Assembly (NCBI GenBank): GCA_963922205.1
Contig: CAWUHX010000122.1
Span: 124,001 to 188,000, forward strand
Length of the DNA: 64,000 nucleotides
DNA from: Romanomermis culicivorax
Lineage: Eukaryota; Nematoda; Enoplea; Mermithida; Mermithidae
Reading direction: 5' to 3'
The position numbers and the translations under genes were made by a program. The notes beneath the pieces are model-generated. The model searched no databases. It was not told the DNA's origin and saw only the letters and a list, made by a program, of their open reading frames with translations. Below are positions 43,588 through 56,202 of this stretch, piece after piece (positions within the stretch are counted from its first letter, which is position 1; each line of letters opens with the position of its first letter).

Positions 43588-44135
43588 CTTATAGTCTGTT
43601 TTTTTCAAATGATTGTAACGCAAAAATGCTGAAAGTACGCATGCATAATTTCGTGTCGAGATAATATCGTTGTTGACTGTGTTAGAAATTGGTTAACCAG
43701 CGGCGGTAAACTGTGACTAAACTCTAAACTAAACTCGGTAACTATTTTGAAAATGATTTCCATCCGGCGCGAGAAATGTCCAAAAAAATTCGTATGGTTA
43801 AAAAAATATTCGCACTACGCAGAAAAGCTAATCAAATGACCAGCGCTGTGGCACAATGCGCCGGATTTTGAGGTTTCAACTTTCCAAAACACACCAATTG
43901 TATCACGATCTTAACTCCCAAATTTTTTTCATTAAATGAGAACCGTGTGCAAACATTTTCTTCTCATTTCCAACGTTTTTTCCGAACAAATAGCCTTCAA
44001 TCCCGGCAAATTTCCATTGCAACGTTTTTTCCCGTAATACAGTATAGTGTGCGCAAGCGCGGTAATTGAACAAGCAATGTGTACTTCGTTTCATTTTTTT
44101 CGGTTACAAGCATTTGAGAAAAAACAGACTATAGG
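43588..44135. mobile_element. Longer MITE of the TATAGTCTG family
   Basis: Starts TATAGTCTGTTTTTTTCAAA and ends GAGAAAAAACAGACTATA, the same outer ends as the ~250-bp copies, but with a different ~0.5-kb interior that includes GGTAAACTGTGACTAAACTC. No transposase. Confidence 0.65.
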
Positions 44136-44586
44136 TTTAGGCATATTTCACCGTCTGCATTCGGCAAGTTTCTCTGGAGTATTATGGTATTTTCTGGGGT
44201 ACAAGCTGTTGACTTTTGGTAACTTAGTTTATGATGCAGTAGGTGGAGGATGTGCTTGGTGTGCTACATAACTGTTGCACTGTACTGATCTTTATCAATT
44301 GGAATTCTTTTGTGTGGCCCACAGTAAAAGTTATGAACAAGGAAAAGGCCTTTTAGTTATCATTCTGACGTTTTTTGGACCTTTTCTACTATTTTACCAG
44401 CGCGACATTTTTGAAATGTTTGACGTACAAATCACTTATGTCTTAGATCAGGCTTAGGATCAGGTTTAGACTCAATGTTTATGATAGAAAATTGATGTAA
44501 CACAGAGAAAAAATTGTAGAAAATCTGAGCTAAGCAGAGATCTCAATATGGCAAGTTTCATGCTTCATTAAGTTAAAATGAGAAAT

Positions 44587-45558
44587 TTATCCACGGACAC
44601 ATATCAATTTCGAAAGCATATTTTTCAGGCCATTCCTGAAGTCATGCAAATTTGCAAACATGAAAACGACAACAATGAACGCCTCCATAACTGCTAATGG
44701 TGGCACGTATACGCCAATTTCGAAAAGAGAATTTTCATCACTGCTGACCAATATCACTGAACTCAGGTTTTGCGCCAAATTAGTAGAAACGTGCACTAGT
44801 CCGGCTGTGGCTATCGTCTTGGTGAATTTTTTTTGCTTATTTGCATTAATGGTGGAGATGCTATCCATAGCTAATGTCGGCTTGCAAATGTAGACAATCA
44901 AGAAAGAATAAGTACACACCACCGTAATGTTGACGAGTACAAAAGTGCCAAACTCTACGGGTGTGAAATTATATATAAGACTGCGAAATGCGCACAGGGT
45001 AACATACTCGTTTTTCGGAGTGGAAAAATTATGCACTATCCAAGCGATCACTGCGGCTATTATAGTAATGGAGATTTCGGCAAAAATATAGCTCAAGCGT
45101 TTCGCTTTGTAATAGATCGGGTATACAATGGACTGAAACCTATTTAATGCGATGAAAAATGTGAGCAGAAGGCTCACCAAGGCCAGAGCCTGAGAGCTAA
45201 CTAAGTTCCAGCATGCTCTGGCTGACATGAATTCATGTCCAGACGTGATGTAATTGTAGAAATGGTACACATTTTGACATATGTAAAAAGTCGAGAGCAA
45301 TGCTTCGCTTAACATCAGGGCGAAAATTTGAACAATACCTTTGTGCTGCACTGGTTTAAAAAAAATGATTGTCACTATCATGGTCGTTGATGCCAGTAAA
45401 TTTAAAATGGACGTGATTACGTAAAGTATACTACTGTATGAATGGCGTCGGATTTGATCCTTCGAAGATTCAATCAGTAATTTTTGAATAGTAGTATTCA
45501 TCATTATCGTTGAAAAATTCAAGATATTCATTGCTATAAGAATTTTTGTATAGGTCAT
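44587..45558 (-). CDS. 7TM serpentine receptor, nematode chemoreceptor-like
   Basis: 323 aa in one exon, opening at an ATG directly after CCATTTCTAG, which could be an acceptor. Seven hydrophobic helices can be placed at about 45-68, 75-97, 115-140, 158-176, 200-226, 243-268 and 278-305. The end of helix 3 carries ALNRFQSIVYPIYY, the DRY-like/PIYY signature of Srsx-type nematode GPCRs. The C-terminal tail is short and basic. Likely a chemosensory receptor in the plasma or ciliary membrane; the ligand is unknown. Intact and ~1.1 kb from the Polinton. Confidence 0.8.
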   Translation of the reverse strand: MTYTKILIAMNILNFSTIMMNTTIQKLLIESSKDQIRRHSYSSILYVITSILNLLASTTMIVTIIFFKPVQHKGIVQIFALMLSEALLSTFYICQNVYHFYNYITSGHEFMSARACWNLVSSQALALVSLLLTFFIALNRFQSIVYPIYYKAKRLSYIFAEISITIIAAVIAWIVHNFSTPKNEYVTLCAFRSLIYNFTPVEFGTFVLVNITVVCTYSFLIVYICKPTLAMDSISTINANKQKKFTKTIATAGLVHVSTNLAQNLSSVILVSSDENSLFEIGVYVPPLAVMEAFIVVVFMFANLHDFRNGLKNMLSKLICVRG

Positions 45559-48500
45559 CTAGAAATGGAGAGATATATGTATTGTATCAGGGGCAGGTGG
45601 TCATATTGAAGTAAATTTCGTTATTTTCTCGTTAGCTTGGTAATGAAGAATAAACAGAATTATGAAACATAATGTCTTGAACCGCTGTTTCAGCACATCA
45701 CGTACCTTTTCTCGTTTCCAGACTTTGCATCTGCTTATTTTAGATCATGTTTTTGCAACCCAGAAGTTTGTTGAAAAGTTGTTTTCGTTTATGGTTTTAC
45801 GGTTCCACAGTTTTACGTCATTTTTGATATAAATTTTTCAAGATGCGTGATTTTTTATGAGTAAAATCGTAAAACCGCTGAACAACTATATTTTACTTTG
45901 AAATGTCTGAGGGCTTTACAGTTTTGCGTACAAAAATTTGTTAAGTTTTTGTGAAAATTTAAAGATTTGAAAAGTTTCAGGATTTTATGGTAGTACGGTT
46001 TTACACATAAAAATTATTGAGCCTCACGTTTTTTGATACACCAATCAGACCGGTTACTGCCTCTATGACTGTCTTGATCCTCACGACCATTCAGACAGAA
46101 TTAGACTCTCATTGACTTTTATTGCAGTGGCATAAATGCACCCCGCCTTCCGAACCTTCCATCTCATCTGTAGGGTTGGTGCACGAGCGCTACCAAATTG
46201 GAGAGAAGTATCTCATATACTAGTTTATTAGAAAACGCTCCAATGGGGCAAAGAAAAGAAGAATATACTTGCTTGGATAGTTTCCAAGCTAGAAAAAGGG
46301 TTGAACTAGATTTTTGAGAACTTGGGTTGAAGTTGGAAAAAATTCACTTTCGTTATATTGGTTTTTCATTTTTTCTCGAAAAAAAATTTTCCATGTCTGT
46401 GAAGAAGAATATTCTGCAGCATCGTGCATTTTGTCCTTCCTCTGGCATCAACTGTAATAAAACTTTTCTATATGAAAATTATGTGCACATGATTTCAAAT
46501 GTAAAGAAATGGTAAACCAATAGCTATCTAACTCCAGACCGATTCAAAACTCTTGCATCTCACACTAGCTGAAAAATAGTGAGGCAGACATATTATAGTC
46601 ATTTTCAGAAATATAAAGAAACCTGGGGTTGGTTGTACTAACGCAACATGAATATAATCTCAACATCAGAATTAAATTGATGATCCTGAGTTTGAATCAT
46701 AATTTTCAAATTATTCTCTTCCGGTGCACAATAAATACTCACCTCAGGATTGACTATTACTGAGGTGTAAGTTCGAGTTTGAGAATTGCAGAAGTTTTTA
46801 TATTTATTTGCTTTAAAGATAAGAAATTTATGCGAAAATTTTAGTGCAACCCAGCAGCTCGAGCTGGGGATAATCTCGACATTGAGCTCGTTATGATCCG
46901 GATGACACTAAAATTATACCGAACTTGAGATCAAACCGAGTCGCTTTTTTGTTCGAGATTATCTTGAGCTCGAGTTCAGACCCCTTCAGTGCAACTGGGC
47001 CTTGGTTGCAGTCATTGGGCACCGATCTGAAAATGGGAGAACAGGATAAAGCATACAGAAATGCTACTGATTCAGCCGTGCCTATATTAGGGGTGTGCGC
47101 CAAATCCCGTACCCAGTTCTCCCGGACACTACTTGCAATCCCACGGCAACAGTACGACTTTACAGTACGTATGAACGGAGCGATCGAAATGGGTGAAATT
47201 GCTTCCCGTCTGCAATCCCACAAAAAGCGCTCTTTCTGCAAATTTCAGTTTAAATTCAAAAAATGAATGATGCTATTCTGTTGAATAGTTAAATAGAAGA
47301 GAATAAATTTGTTTGTAGCTTGTAATCAGTAGAACTTACAAAGTGAATTCTATGTGATATGTTATATAAAATGAATGAATTAATCATATTTTGCACAATC
47401 GACTCAGTTCTAAGAAGACTTTGTGCTGTAGCCTTTTCTTGAAAAACTGAGTGCTACTTCGTGTATCACTTTCCCAGGATTGATTCCAGTTTTGTTGACC
47501 CAAAATTTAGCAAAAAAGTCCGACGAAGTTAGAAGCACACATGTGTGAGGGAGGACATGGGGTTACAAACTACCCCAAAGGTTTTGAAACTGGAAAATTT
47601 GTTGAGAAAAAATTTTTTGTCAACTTTTTTTAAATTTTTTGTCTCAAAAAACGTCAAAAACCAGGGTTACTGTACTATCCTCGAAATTTCGGAGATCCAC
47701 ATATTTGGTTGGAAAATGTGTTGATGCACTCAGCTGAAAAATAAACTTTTTCACAGACAGGGAAAATTTGTTTCGAGGAAGAATGAAAATCCAATATAAC
47801 GAAAGTGGATTTTTTCAAACTTTAACCCAAGTACTCAAAAATCTAGTCCGCTCCTTTTTCAAGCTTGGCAGCAATCCAAGCAAGTATATTTTTCTTTTCT
47901 CTGCATGCCCCATCGGGGCATTTTGTAATAAAATAGTTCACTTCTTTTTAGTGGGCCTGAACCATGCATGAAAACCTTCATATAAGCGCATTGAAGTTTT
48001 AAGTTTGGTCATCTTCACATAAAAGAAACAATAAAAAATCTTAAAGCTACGAATTATCACTTTCGATAAAAGTAAAAGATGTTTAAACCGCATAGAATTT
48101 AAAACACGTTGTAAACAGAGTGTTTTTTTGGCTCTAGGGTGCGGGGGCATGAAATTTGGAGGCCAATCATAGGTTGACGCTATCGCGCCACCTATTGCTT
48201 GTTGACAAGATAATTTTTGGGTTGGTGCCCGATCCGCTACTGCACATCTGCTACCTTATTCCGATCCTCTACTTTCTGCTGAGGTATAAAAGTCAAGTAA
48301 CACATTACATTTTCTTTTTGCATTGAATAATTCGGCTCATTTGATTTTTTACCAATTAGATGATGCATATATCGTGAAAATTCAATTAATTATCTATCAT
48401 AATCATTAAACTAAATTTCATTCTTTAAAAATTGTAAAACATGTGGTTTCAACTGCATCAAAATTTTCAATTTTCCCCTTATTTTCAGAAGGAAATGCAA

Positions 48501-48950
48501 AAAATTGTATTCTGCCATATGCATGTCACGGACTCACGAACCTCGGTGAGATTTATTGCTCTTGGCCAAGAGTTATCCCAATAACTCTACATTTGAATGA
48601 TATAATTGCCATGGATCCACGTTTGCTGAAAATAATCATTCCGTGGTCTACTCGGGACGCATATTCAACAATAGTTTTTTTAAATTTGAACTCAAAATGA
48701 TAAAATATTTGAAAATAATTTTAAAAAGTTTTCGAAAAAAATTAAAAAACAAAACGGAAATGCGAGTCATTGTTCATTATCATGACTAATTAAAATATTC
48801 AAGATTGACGTTCAATATATCTACCTCACAATTCACAAAGTTTTATAAACCTGACTGTAACTTTCAATGCACAGTATATACGACAATTTTTTCTAATTTG
48901 GTAGCGCTTGTGACTATGGTAGCGCGCATGCACTAGGTAGCTCTCCTGCA
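45559..48950. other. Intergenic DNA, no gene supported
   Basis: Mostly AT-rich. At 46846-47010 lies a small imperfect inverted repeat (GCTCGAGCTGGGGATAATCTCG versus its GAGATTATCTTGAGCTCGAG partner), probably a foldback or MITE remnant. Opposing ORFs at 46891-47266 and an ORF at 48488-48700 lack recognisable domains or reliable splice frames. Confidence 0.4.
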
Positions 48951-48954
48951 TCCC

Positions 48955-49372
48955 AAGCTCATCTAAAGGATCTAAAACTGTCACTTATAGGCGAATGCGA
49001 CTTATACCCGAGGGTGACTTATAGTCTGTTTTTTCTGAAATGCTTCTAAATAATGAAAGTGGAAAGCAAGTAGTATTTCAGATTTTCACGATTTTCTGAC
49101 AAACAATATATCACAGAGGAACGGAAATTTGTGAGCATACTGACTTGACGTTTAACAATTTTTCGAGTCAAAAATTTTACAGTAAGAGCTCTATGTAAAC
49201 AATTTTGATGACGATACTGATTTGTGTCACTTTTCTATTTGGAAGCATTTTATAAAAACAGACTATATATATGAAACACCCCTTCAATCAGATTATGCGA
49301 CTGAATAACTACTACGGTTTTGATTCCATATTTTGATGCCGCTCCTTTTGATGATTTTTGATTTTAATTTTG

Positions 49373-49403
<31 letters not shown>

Positions 49404-49740
49404 TCAGAAATTTTTCAGAAATTCTTTTGATTTTGATTTTGATGCGTTGATTCCACATTTTGATGCCGCTCCTTTTTTCAACATTTACGATTTCCAATTT
49501 ATATTCAATAGTATTAGATTACAGTTTATTCATTTCGGTAATTAAATCTACAACTACAACAAGAAAATATACGAAATTGACATGTTGGAAGCATTTAAAA
49601 ATTTAGATCTGGGTTGTGGAATTTTCTAGGAGGAACTAACAGTATTTTGATGCGACTTATAGACAAAGGCGACTTATAAGTGCATCCTACTAATTTTAGA
49701 TGCGACTCGAGGGTGACTTATACTTGAGGGGGTGCAATCT
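48955..49740. mobile_element. Nested repeat: gCGACTTATA-type ends around a TATAGTCTG MITE
   Basis: Left side GCGACTTATACCCGAGGGTGACTTATAG and right side GCGACTTATAGACAAAGGCGACTTATA, then GCGACTCGAGGGTGACTTATAC, carry the reiterated GCGACTTATA/GTGACTTATA motifs typical of transposon subterminal regions. Inside lies a ~250-bp TATAGTCTG MITE (49018-49268) and, further on, a duplicated 28-bp segment (GATTCCA(T/C)ATTTTGATGCCG, 49322 and 49450) flanking an (AT)n run. No coding. Confidence 0.6.
49372..49401. repeat. (AT)n microsatellite
   Basis: About 15 uninterrupted AT dinucleotides. Confidence 0.95.
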
Positions 49741-50545
49741 TCGAGAGGCTTTTTCCGCTGGTGGAGGAAAGCCCTATTCAGAAGTGAAAAATCCTAGGAT
49801 TTTTGTCGGAAATAGTCGGCGACAACCAGTGACAGTCGGCCACTGCACTTCTGAATTGGTCTGATATCGCCAAAATTTTTATGCATCATAAAATTTTCAA
49901 AAATTTAAACTAAAAGTATGATACTGCCGGGTATTTGTTTGACAGGTCAGTTGACCGCATCCTACCATCCCACCATGTCTACCAAAATTTTTGATAAGAA
50001 TTCACTTTAGTTGTTTTTGCTGTTTATTTCATGGTCAGTTTATGTCCTGCTTCTGCATGATTTTGCGAAACTTTTAAAGTACAGTTTTAAGGGATTTACA
50101 GTTTTATGTACAAAAAATATAAAAATTTCGTAAAAACTTTCAAAATTTGGGCGATTTTTATGGGTAAACTAGAAAACCGTTAGATTTTATGTGGGTTTTA
50201 CAGTTTTATGGTTTACCCACAAAAATTTGTAACAGTTTTAAAATGATCGATGCCGCGGCCAGAGTTTCCATAAACTCAGCCCTACTGTACATCAGGAAAT
50301 CAATTTCAATAATCTTCAAATTATTGAAAAGAGAAATCATCAAGGACTCTGTATCACGGAGGAAAAGTTGATTGATTAGAATCTTTGAGCCTTCCATATT
50401 TTGAATAATAATTCGGCTGCGACCTCACTGCATCAATCATTTCAAAATGAATAGAGAATAGAGATTCACAGCTTTGTTTGATCATCATATTACAGCCTTT
50501 GACACTGGATCCCAATTGTTTGGCCCCGTTTTCAAATTTGCAGTG

Positions 50546-51395
50546 TGTCGTATTGTGGTGCTCGTATGCCCTCGGCTACCTACCTGCGGTTCTTGGGAGA
50601 TCCAATCTGGTACGGCCCCTGACGCTAACCCGGTACTAATCACAATCCTACTGCAGTAAGTTGAGACTTGATGTACGAAGATGTTTATTGGTGAGCAAAA
50701 TGAAATAAGTAGTAGAATACAATGATGAGAACAAGTAAGAAACAAATGTGCAAAGTGCCAGAAACGTGAACTCTAACGCCTATAACCTCCCTGTCCGGCT
50801 GATCCTTCTTTTCGTCCCTGAGCAACGAGCCACAGGGACAATAGGAAATCTTAGACCACGGCCTAAGCTGAAACTTTGCCAAAAATAGATGAACCTAACT
50901 CCGAAAACAACCACTCACTGATTCTTCTTATCAAAATGGGACGTTGCAAACTTCTCAGGCCGCGTAACTGCTCAAAACTCGTCCGCGGCGTGAAACCACA
51001 ACACACAATAGACGAAATGGCAGAGGCGCCCACGACCTTTCCACAGTCACCGCGGATAATTTTCACAAGGTCCGAATCCTTCAGATCGGACGATAATATT
51101 ATGCAAAGGGAAAACACTTTCCCGACGACCAAATAAAAAACGACCAGGAATAATAAGAAAGAATAATAAGAATGAAAAAATACACTGAAACGCGCCTAAC
51201 ATCAACTTGCATGTATTATGCAAAACTTTCGCGCTCACCATTTATTTGTTTTTGGGCCGAAAATGTGTGGCAAAAACCGTTTTGTCGGTTTGTTTACTTA
51301 ATAAAAATTGGAGCTACTTTAACAACAAAGAGCTCTAGAAAATAAAAAATATAATGAATAGAGGACCAAAGGTCAGAGGAATTGACCCTCTGACA
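50546..51395 (-). repeat. 3' LTR (850 bp)
   Basis: On the - strand runs TGTCAGAGGG...ATACGACA. Nearly identical to 58218-59067, with CACCAATAAACATC as polyadenylation signal near its end. Small ORFs here are duplicated in the 5' LTR and are not genes. Confidence 0.95.
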
Positions 51396-51406
51396 TCCCT
51401 CCCCCC
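51396..51406 (-). promoter_or_regulatory. Polypurine tract
   Basis: GGGGGGAGGGA on the - strand, immediately before the 3' LTR; the expected plus-strand primer site. Confidence 0.9.
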
Positions 51407-53505
51407 AAAGGCAAGACTTTTCCCGCCAGCGAAGGGAAAAGTCAGGAGGTCCCCCAAGGGCCCCAGACCCTCGACGCCGACGATCAGCGACTCCAAATGT
51501 TCAAAAACGACGCTACTCGCCATTGACGCAATCATAAACAATAAAAAATAAAACGTCCGTATCCAACGGTATCTTTACAACTATGGGGCCAATGGCGCCG
51601 GATGCTACCCCCAGCGCGAAAAAGTTAGCCAATAAAATGCCCATTGGGCCCGTTGACCGGACTAAAAGAATAAAACGTTTGAACGAATAGCATTCACGGT
51701 ACTCGGGCCGAATTTGACAAAATAAAAATCAAAATCGATTGACCGGCGGCGACCCCTCTGGTGCCCGTTTTTAGGTTGTGGGCCGCTCCCCACTGCCGTC
51801 GTTGTGTTTGGTATTGGCGGCTCCTCCATCACCGATTGTGGCATTCGTCTCCATCCTCTCCGGAGGGGGGGTTGTTAACTGTGGAGAGCCCGCAAGACTT
51901 TCGAATTTTTCGCCGCCGCTACTTCCACTGGCCCCTTGGCCTGACACTGGCTCCCCCAACGCCTTTGGTATTATCTGCCCCCAGGGAGAAAGGATGCCCG
52001 AAAACCAAATCCTCTGGGCCTTTGGCTGTCTAGATTTTGAACCAAAATGTATATGGTATTTGTTGTTAAAGTAGGTCTGCATTATTAAAATGTAAACTTA
52101 AACCCACAACACAGTCTGTGCCACAAAAAAGTTTTGAAATGAAAATGTATATAAATTTGAAAAAAGGATGAGAAAAAGGTTTAGAAATGGTAGCGCGAAG
52201 CTGCCTAGCGCATGCGTGATGATAGTTGGTGACCAATTTCGGAAAGGCAAAAGAAAAATCCAAAAATTTTACGAAAATTTCTATAATTACTAAACATGAG
52301 AAGAAAAAGAACAAACGTAAATTCACACAGGTGCAAATAGAACAAAACGCAAATGAGAAAATGAATAAAACGGATTTATGAGATTAATAGAACGACGCAA
52401 TTTTTAAGGCACAGATCCTAGAGATATAATATTGCAAGGCATAGACGTAGAAAAACTTTAAATCAGAATGTAGAAAAATTACATTGAAAAAGGATTTTTG
52501 CACACAACATATTTACCCTGACTTCACAAAGAGCGAGGTCAAGAATTTACAAAGGTATATTTACTTTCACCATTGCGCGTAATGGCCACACCATGGACGT
52601 TGTACTTCTTCATTCCGGTTCCATGGGGCAAATATCCTTCCAATTTTCATACTTTGAGGACTATTGTTGAACCAGGAAACCGATTTCTTCGAAACTGACT
52701 CTGTGGAGAAACTTTTTGAAGTGACACGTCATACCTGAAAAAAGAATGCGGTTTAAATCATCAATGCTTACCTTCACGAGTCCACGATAATTCAGCGGCA
52801 AATACTACATTCCTGGCTGCAACAATGTGCATCGACAAAATCGTTGACGAAATGGCAAAACGTTATTATCCAGAACATAATGCTCCTTGGTAACCATTCG
52901 AGGTCGGCCAAAGAACACCCATTAATAACTCCAAAACTAATAATTTCGAATACTACACACGAAATGACTCCGACGCACAAGAATAAATTTGGCTATAAGG
53001 GAGTTGATCAAGCTCTCGAACATCCAAAATCCTCGGCGAATAAATTGCTGGCCAGCCAATTTAGAGTCACATTTTTTATATAATTACGTTCTCTTCAAAT
53101 TCTTTGTCCGCTCAATACAAAATTAATATTATATCGCCATTCTTTGCAACCGGATGAGATTCTTGCCATCTTGGACGTGGTGGGATTCCCTATCAATTGA
53201 ATACTTCGAAAATCAGTTCCATTACCGGGTGAAACTTTTGCAATAAAATTATTACCAACACACGGATTAATGAACATTTTCTATCTATCACACCAAGCAT
53301 GTGAAAAGATATTGTTTTTGCAATAATTTCTGAAAATTGGGCTTATCTTTTGATTTGCGCCTAAAACTACCATAAAAATTACCAAAATTAAGTTAGTACG
53401 AAGAAATTGCAAGAAAAGGGAAAAAATACATAAGACATTAGTAAAAAAGAACACAACGTAAAACAAAATTCCAACAAAACACAAAAATACAATGATAAAA
53501 ACGAA
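51407..53505 (-). other. 3' region of the Gypsy element: 3' UTR plus possible env-like remnant
   Basis: The part 52550-51407 is homologous to the 3' UTR of the left element (2908-4064). The upstream ~950 bp (53505-52560) holds short adjacent - strand reading frames with Cys, Trp and hydrophobic stretches (for example NPCVGNNFIAKVSPGNG near 53277-53220; IMFWIITFCHFV near 52870). This could be a decayed third ORF in the position of env; the case is weak. Confidence 0.45.
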
Positions 53506-56202
53506 TTATGAGCTACAGTAAAATTCAGGTGTCCGCGTAACAAAAGGCATTACGCGATTAATCGAGACTATCTGTACACGTGAATCTAGTTTTCCGGCAC
53601 GGCGTATTTTTATGACATTTTTATCTATATTCTGTGTCTCTATCACCTCGTAAGGTCCGTCATTCGTTGTATCGGCTTTCCCTTTTATAATTCCCTTTTG
53701 ATAGAGCACAAGTTCACCAACTTGAAATGTTTTCTCGCGAGCCTTTCTATCATACTGTAATTTTTGCTCGGCCGCTGCTTTTTTATGATTTTCGTTTATG
53801 GATTTATACATGTTAAGGAGGTGTTCCGTTAACATGTATTTATATGTGTCATAATTGTTCTGCATAATTATCGGCCGCGCAATTTCGTTGTCAAATTGAA
53901 ATCTTGCCTCATGGCCATACAACAAACTGTGTGGCGAATTTTTCGTGGTTTTATGGGGCGTAACTCGATAGGCAAATAAAATTTGTTCCAGATAATGAGG
54001 CCAATCATCTGGATCGGTTATCGCCACCCTCCTAATTTGTTCAATTAGGGTTCTCTTAAATCTTTCCACCATACCATTGCATTGCGGATGGTATGGTGTC
54101 ATATTTATTTTCTTGATTTTTAGAAGGTCGCAAACGTCTGTCATTAATTGAGACATATATGCTGAGCCCTGATCGCTCAGCAGATGTTTCGGTGTTCCGT
54201 GGGTGTAGATAACTTTTTCCATGAACGCTTTCACTATTGTATCAGCCTTTTGGTCAGGTATACATTTGGCTTCGACCCACTTAGTAAAATAATCCATAAA
54301 TATGATGACATATGGTCTTTTTTCCCGTAGAGGCGAAATACTGACCACATCTGTAGCTACTATTTCCCATGGATAGGATACGGGTATAGGGTTCAGAGGT
54401 TGAATCAGGTTTGTTATCGGGTGGCACAGTTGGCATACGATGCAGGAATTTATCCATTTGATAATGTCGTCCTCCATATTTAACCACCAAAATTTACTTC
54501 CGATTGCGGCAATGATTCGATCTATACCTTGGTGTCCCATTAATGTGTTACCATGATATTGGTGCAAAACCAGGTATCTAAGTTTTGTAGGGATCACCAG
54601 CTGATTTTTTCCGTGGATATTCTCTCGATACAATATATCATTTTCCAGATGAAAACTGTTGAAGAACTTTCTTGGGCTATTCTCCGCAATATTCTTGAAA
54701 ATATGGGCTAATTTTGAATCCATTCGTTGTTGCTTTTTCACCAAGTCCAGGGAAAATAATTCCGATTCCTTTTTTGCTTCCTCTGGCGTTTGATCTATCT
54801 CCTGCTGAGTCGGCAGTGGGGGATCAATGAATGTTTCTTGAGTCTCGGGTTCAAGCATTTGTTTCGTCATGGCTCGAGTTACTGCCATGCATTCAGCCTC
54901 CATATTCAAATTTTTGACCTTATTTTCGTCCTTGCTTTCCTGCTTTTTCCCTCCAGTCTTCTCTTTCTCCTCGGACCGTGATAGAAAATCTGCAAATGCA
55001 TTTTGACGTCCGGCCACATATTCGAATGTATAATTAAATTGTCCAAGGTATAAGGCCCACTTCAACAACCTTTGATTTTGTTGTTTTTCTGGGGAAAGCC
55101 ACGTCAGTGGTTTATGATCTGTTCTAACTGTGACCCTAAACCCCATAACATAGTGTCGATACTGCTTGAACCCATAGATTACGGCTAAACATTCTCTCTC
55201 CGTTGTTGAATACCTTGTCTCGGCATCGTTCAAGACTCTACTCGAGTACGCTATTGTCCAGCGATCATTTTCCATTTCCTGGTACAAGATCACACCTATC
55301 GCTGTCCCCGAGGCATCAGTTTGAATTACGAATTTCGCCGACCCGTCGAATACTGGATATCGAAGGAAGGGTGCCTTCATTAGGGCGTTTTTTACACCTT
55401 CAAAAGCTGCTAACTGTTCCTCTGAAAGTTCAAACTTCTCCTTCCTATTTTTCTTTACGAGGGCTTTAAATAAAGGCTGGGCGATGAAGGCTAAATTATG
55501 GATGAAATGTTTAGACCATTGTACCAATCCTAAGAACTTCTGTAGCTGTTTGATGGATTTCGGTACTTCCAAATTTTTAACTGCTTCTATCTTTTGTGGA
55601 TCGACTGACATTCCGTTCTTGTCCAATATGTGGCCTAAAAATTTTACACTGGCTGGCATAAAGGAACATTTGTCAGGTTTCAATATAAGGTTCGCATTTG
55701 TCAGGCATCGAAATATTGTCTCCAGATTTTCTAAATGCTCCTCGACGGTTTTGGAAAAAATTATAACATCGTCAATATATACCAAACATATTTTCCACAC
55801 ATATGGATACAGAATTCGCTCCATGAGACGCTGAAATTCTGCGGGAGCATTTTTTAAACGGAATGGCATCACTTTGAACTGGAAAAGACCGTCTTGGCAT
55901 ATAAATGCTGTCTTTTCTTTCAATTCGGAGTGCATTGGGACCTGCCAGTACCCGGACTTTAAATCCAAAGTCGAAAAATATCGTGCACCTCCTAATGCGT
56001 CTAAATAATTGTCAATTCGAGGTATCTGAAATTTATCGTCTTTCGTCACCTGATTGATTCCTCTGTAGTCGACTACTGGTCTCCACGTGCCATCTTTCTT
56101 GCCCACTAAAAACAATGGTGCAGCCCAAGGGCTTCTAGAGGGCTCAATGACACCTTTTTCCATCATATCTTTCACATGTTCACGGATGATGTCTCTCTGC
56201 AT
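53506..56202 (-). CDS. Gypsy Pol: reverse transcriptase, RNase H, integrase (5' end disrupted)
   Basis: 898 codons, open. RT domain ~1-230: TLDLKSGYW holds the first catalytic Asp (80), MPFRLKNAP has Arg where Gly is usual in the family, and YIDD is at 142-145. RNase H ~290-410: IQTDAS (295-298) and TDHKPL. Integrase has an HHCC zinc finger (HQYHG...C..C, ~560-610), a DDE core (ATDVV, LSDQGS, MVERFKRTL) and a C-terminal beta-rich tail (FQVGELVLYQ). The ATG at 56202 lies inside RT homology, so it is not a natural start: this frame is open upstream only to a stop near 56250, while the flanking RT-like sequence switches to the gag/NC frame. It makes cDNA and inserts it if supplied as protein. 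Confidence 0.9.
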   Translation of the reverse strand: MQRDIIREHVKDMMEKGVIEPSRSPWAAPLFLVGKKDGTWRPVVDYRGINQVTKDDKFQIPRIDNYLDALGGARYFSTLDLKSGYWQVPMHSELKEKTAFICQDGLFQFKVMPFRLKNAPAEFQRLMERILYPYVWKICLVYIDDVIIFSKTVEEHLENLETIFRCLTNANLILKPDKCSFMPASVKFLGHILDKNGMSVDPQKIEAVKNLEVPKSIKQLQKFLGLVQWSKHFIHNLAFIAQPLFKALVKKNRKEKFELSEEQLAAFEGVKNALMKAPFLRYPVFDGSAKFVIQTDASGTAIGVILYQEMENDRWTIAYSSRVLNDAETRYSTTERECLAVIYGFKQYRHYVMGFRVTVRTDHKPLTWLSPEKQQNQRLLKWALYLGQFNYTFEYVAGRQNAFADFLSRSEEKEKTGGKKQESKDENKVKNLNMEAECMAVTRAMTKQMLEPETQETFIDPPLPTQQEIDQTPEEAKKESELFSLDLVKKQQRMDSKLAHIFKNIAENSPRKFFNSFHLENDILYRENIHGKNQLVIPTKLRYLVLHQYHGNTLMGHQGIDRIIAAIGSKFWWLNMEDDIIKWINSCIVCQLCHPITNLIQPLNPIPVSYPWEIVATDVVSISPLREKRPYVIIFMDYFTKWVEAKCIPDQKADTIVKAFMEKVIYTHGTPKHLLSDQGSAYMSQLMTDVCDLLKIKKINMTPYHPQCNGMVERFKRTLIEQIRRVAITDPDDWPHYLEQILFAYRVTPHKTTKNSPHSLLYGHEARFQFDNEIARPIIMQNNYDTYKYMLTEHLLNMYKSINENHKKAAAEQKLQYDRKAREKTFQVGELVLYQKGIIKGKADTTNDGPYEVIETQNIDKNVIKIRRAGKLDSRVQIVSINRVMPFVTRTPEFYCSS

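Noticed and set aside
46891..47266. Opposing ORFs of 116 and 113 codons
   Set aside because: They overlap fully on opposite strands, sit partly in an inverted repeat, and neither has a recognisable domain or splice signals.
48443..48700. 85-codon ORF after a TTATTTTCAG acceptor
   Set aside because: No donor with a clear partner exon and no recognisable protein; too weak to list as a gene.
50474..51241. Several 60-90-codon ORFs on both strands
   Set aside because: They fall inside the 850-bp LTR and recur at 58211-58913 in the other LTR.
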